From JAJYBV01 sp021812265 (GTDB taxonomy: Bacteria; Chloroflexota; Ktedonobacteria; Ktedonobacterales; JACDGC01): 16,709 nucleotides of DNA. The translations under genes and the position numbers were made by a program. The notes beneath the pieces are model-generated. The model searched no databases and was not told where the DNA came from. It was given only the letters and a program-made list of their open reading frames with translations. Shown here in pieces: positions 16,132 through 16,709 of the stretch. The stretch spans positions 1 to 16,709 of the forward strand of contig DAIDIC010000081.1 of assembly GCA_027459525.1 (NCBI GenBank), read 5' to 3'. Each line of letters starts with the position of its first letter. Position 1 is the stretch's first letter.

Positions 16132-16533
16132 CTAAGATTTAGCAGATTTGGTAAAAGCGCGTTTAATCAGCACAAAAAACACACCAAACACGATAGCGCC
16201 AAATAAAGCTGCAAAAATCGGCACATTCTCAACGTATACTTCAAATGGCAAATGAGTGATTCCTGCAAAGATATATGCGCCTAATAAGGTGAAAATAACT
16301 GATGACAGCATACTTTTCCCGGGTTTTTCACCGACCAGTTTTTCCGCAGAAAACGTTGCCAATGCTCCGACTGCAATAATGATAATCAGTCCTGCCAGGT
16401 TCAACTGAAAACCGTTTGCGCCGAATGCGCCAAAAATATTTACATTAATCCATGTTTTGCGAAAAATTGTGTCCCATATTCCACCGGTTGGTATGATATG
16501 AATATCCGACGCAAAGATATATAATTGTTGCAT
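16132..16533 (-). CDS. Three-helix membrane protein, possibly GlsB/YeaQ/YmgE-like
   Basis: 133 residues. A polar N-terminal part of about 43 residues is followed by three membrane helices: LNLAGLIIIIAVGALATFSAEKLVG (about 45-68), MLSSVIFTLLGAYIFAGI (75-92) and VPIFAALFGAIVFGVFFVLIKRA (104-126), with a short basic end. The Gly-rich first helix, a polar turn with a second Gly-containing helix, and a last helix with an F/G-I-V-G pattern recall the GlsB/YeaQ/YmgE (transglycosylase-associated) stress family. That family is usually about 80-90 residues, so the extra N-terminus is unusual and the assignment is tentative. AAGGAAGGG lies about 5 bases before the start, and a good promoter lies further upstream. 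Confidence 0.75.
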   Translation of the reverse strand: MQQLYIFASDIHIIPTGGIWDTIFRKTWINVNIFGAFGANGFQLNLAGLIIIIAVGALATFSAEKLVGEKPGKSMLSSVIFTLLGAYIFAGITHLPFEVYVENVPIFAALFGAIVFGVFFVLIKRAFTKSAKS

Positions 16534-16563
16534 TATTGCCCTTCCTTTGTTAGCAAATTATGT

Positions 16564-16592
16564 ATAATACCGCTCGCAACGCTTCTTGTGAA
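16564..16592 (-). promoter_or_regulatory. Putative sigma-70-type promoter for the three-helix membrane protein
   Basis: On the minus strand: TTCACA (16592-16587), a 17-base spacer and TATTAT (16569-16564), each box one mismatch from consensus. Transcription would start near 16557, about 24 bases before the start codon. Confidence 0.6.
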
Positions 16593-16596
16593 GCGT
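16579..16596. promoter_or_regulatory. 7-bp inverted repeat over the -35 box
   Basis: ACGCTTC-TTGT-GAAGCGT covers the -35 hexamer of the promoter just described, as an operator for a dimeric regulator might. No T-run follows on either strand, so it is not a terminator. Confidence 0.35.
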
Positions 16597-16640
16597 ATCT
16601 GCTGTAAAACAATTATGAAGGCCCTGGCGCAGCGCACAGA

Positions 16641-16700
16641 GGTAAATCATACTTGCTCGTATGGTATTGTAACATATTTACCCAAATTAGGGCTTTGCCC
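16641..16700. other. Structured, gene-free end of the window
   Basis: GGTAAAT (16641-16647) pairs with ATTTACC (16676-16682), enclosing CATAC-TTGCTC-GTATG; then GGGC-TTT-GCCC (16690-16700). A frame from ATG 16615 stays open to the window end but has no ribosome binding site. This may be a repeat or RNA structure continuing outside the window. Confidence 0.3.
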
Positions 16701-16709
16701 CACAAAGAG

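Noticed and set aside
16615..16709. Frame open to the window end from ATG 16615
   Set aside because: No ribosome binding site, overlaps inverted repeats, and is too short to judge.

Overview
The window looks like a chromosomal segment of a bacterium with moderate GC (estimated by eye, mid-40s percent). A DUF4012 protein, a beta-type glutamine synthetase I, a Tat-exported SnoaL-like protein, a LaeA-like methyltransferase, an NRPS and a stand-alone LanB-like enzyme together fit a Chloroflexota (Ktedonobacteria-like) genome. No rRNA or marker gene confirms this, so the assignment is an inference.

Left part (1-6529): the 3' end of a nonribosomal peptide synthetase gene, with domains A(C-terminal part)-PCP-C-A-PCP and no thioesterase or reductase. 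It overlaps by ATGA the start of an 855-residue LanB-like (lantibiotic dehydratase N-domain) protein that lacks the elimination domain. The complete NRPS adenylation domain carries motifs I know from fungal alpha-aminoadipate reductase (Lys2) rather than ordinary NRPS A4/A5 motifs. The pair is the strongest candidate for an undescribed system: an NRPS line whose last visible step may be handed to a tRNA-dependent, PEARL-like LanB.

Middle (6700-12967): a divergent Tat-signal SnoaL-like protein (minus strand); an orphan DppC-type ABC permease; a GNAT acetyltransferase; a large membrane-anchored DUF4012 protein; and a class I SAM methyltransferase ending at a strong intrinsic terminator. Three gaps in this part hold copies of one intergenic repeat, about 118 bp long: two in tandem after the permease and one decayed copy each after the DUF4012 and methyltransferase genes, all in the same orientation.

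Right part (12997-16709): glutamine synthetase on the minus strand with a long leader containing a perfect 14-bp palindrome; two adjacent small paralogous two-helix membrane proteins with charged helical tails; an intrinsic terminator; a three-helix membrane protein on the minus strand (possibly GlsB/YeaQ-like) with a good sigma-70-type promoter; and a structured end with no recognised gene. No tRNA, rRNA, CRISPR array, transposase or phage gene was seen.
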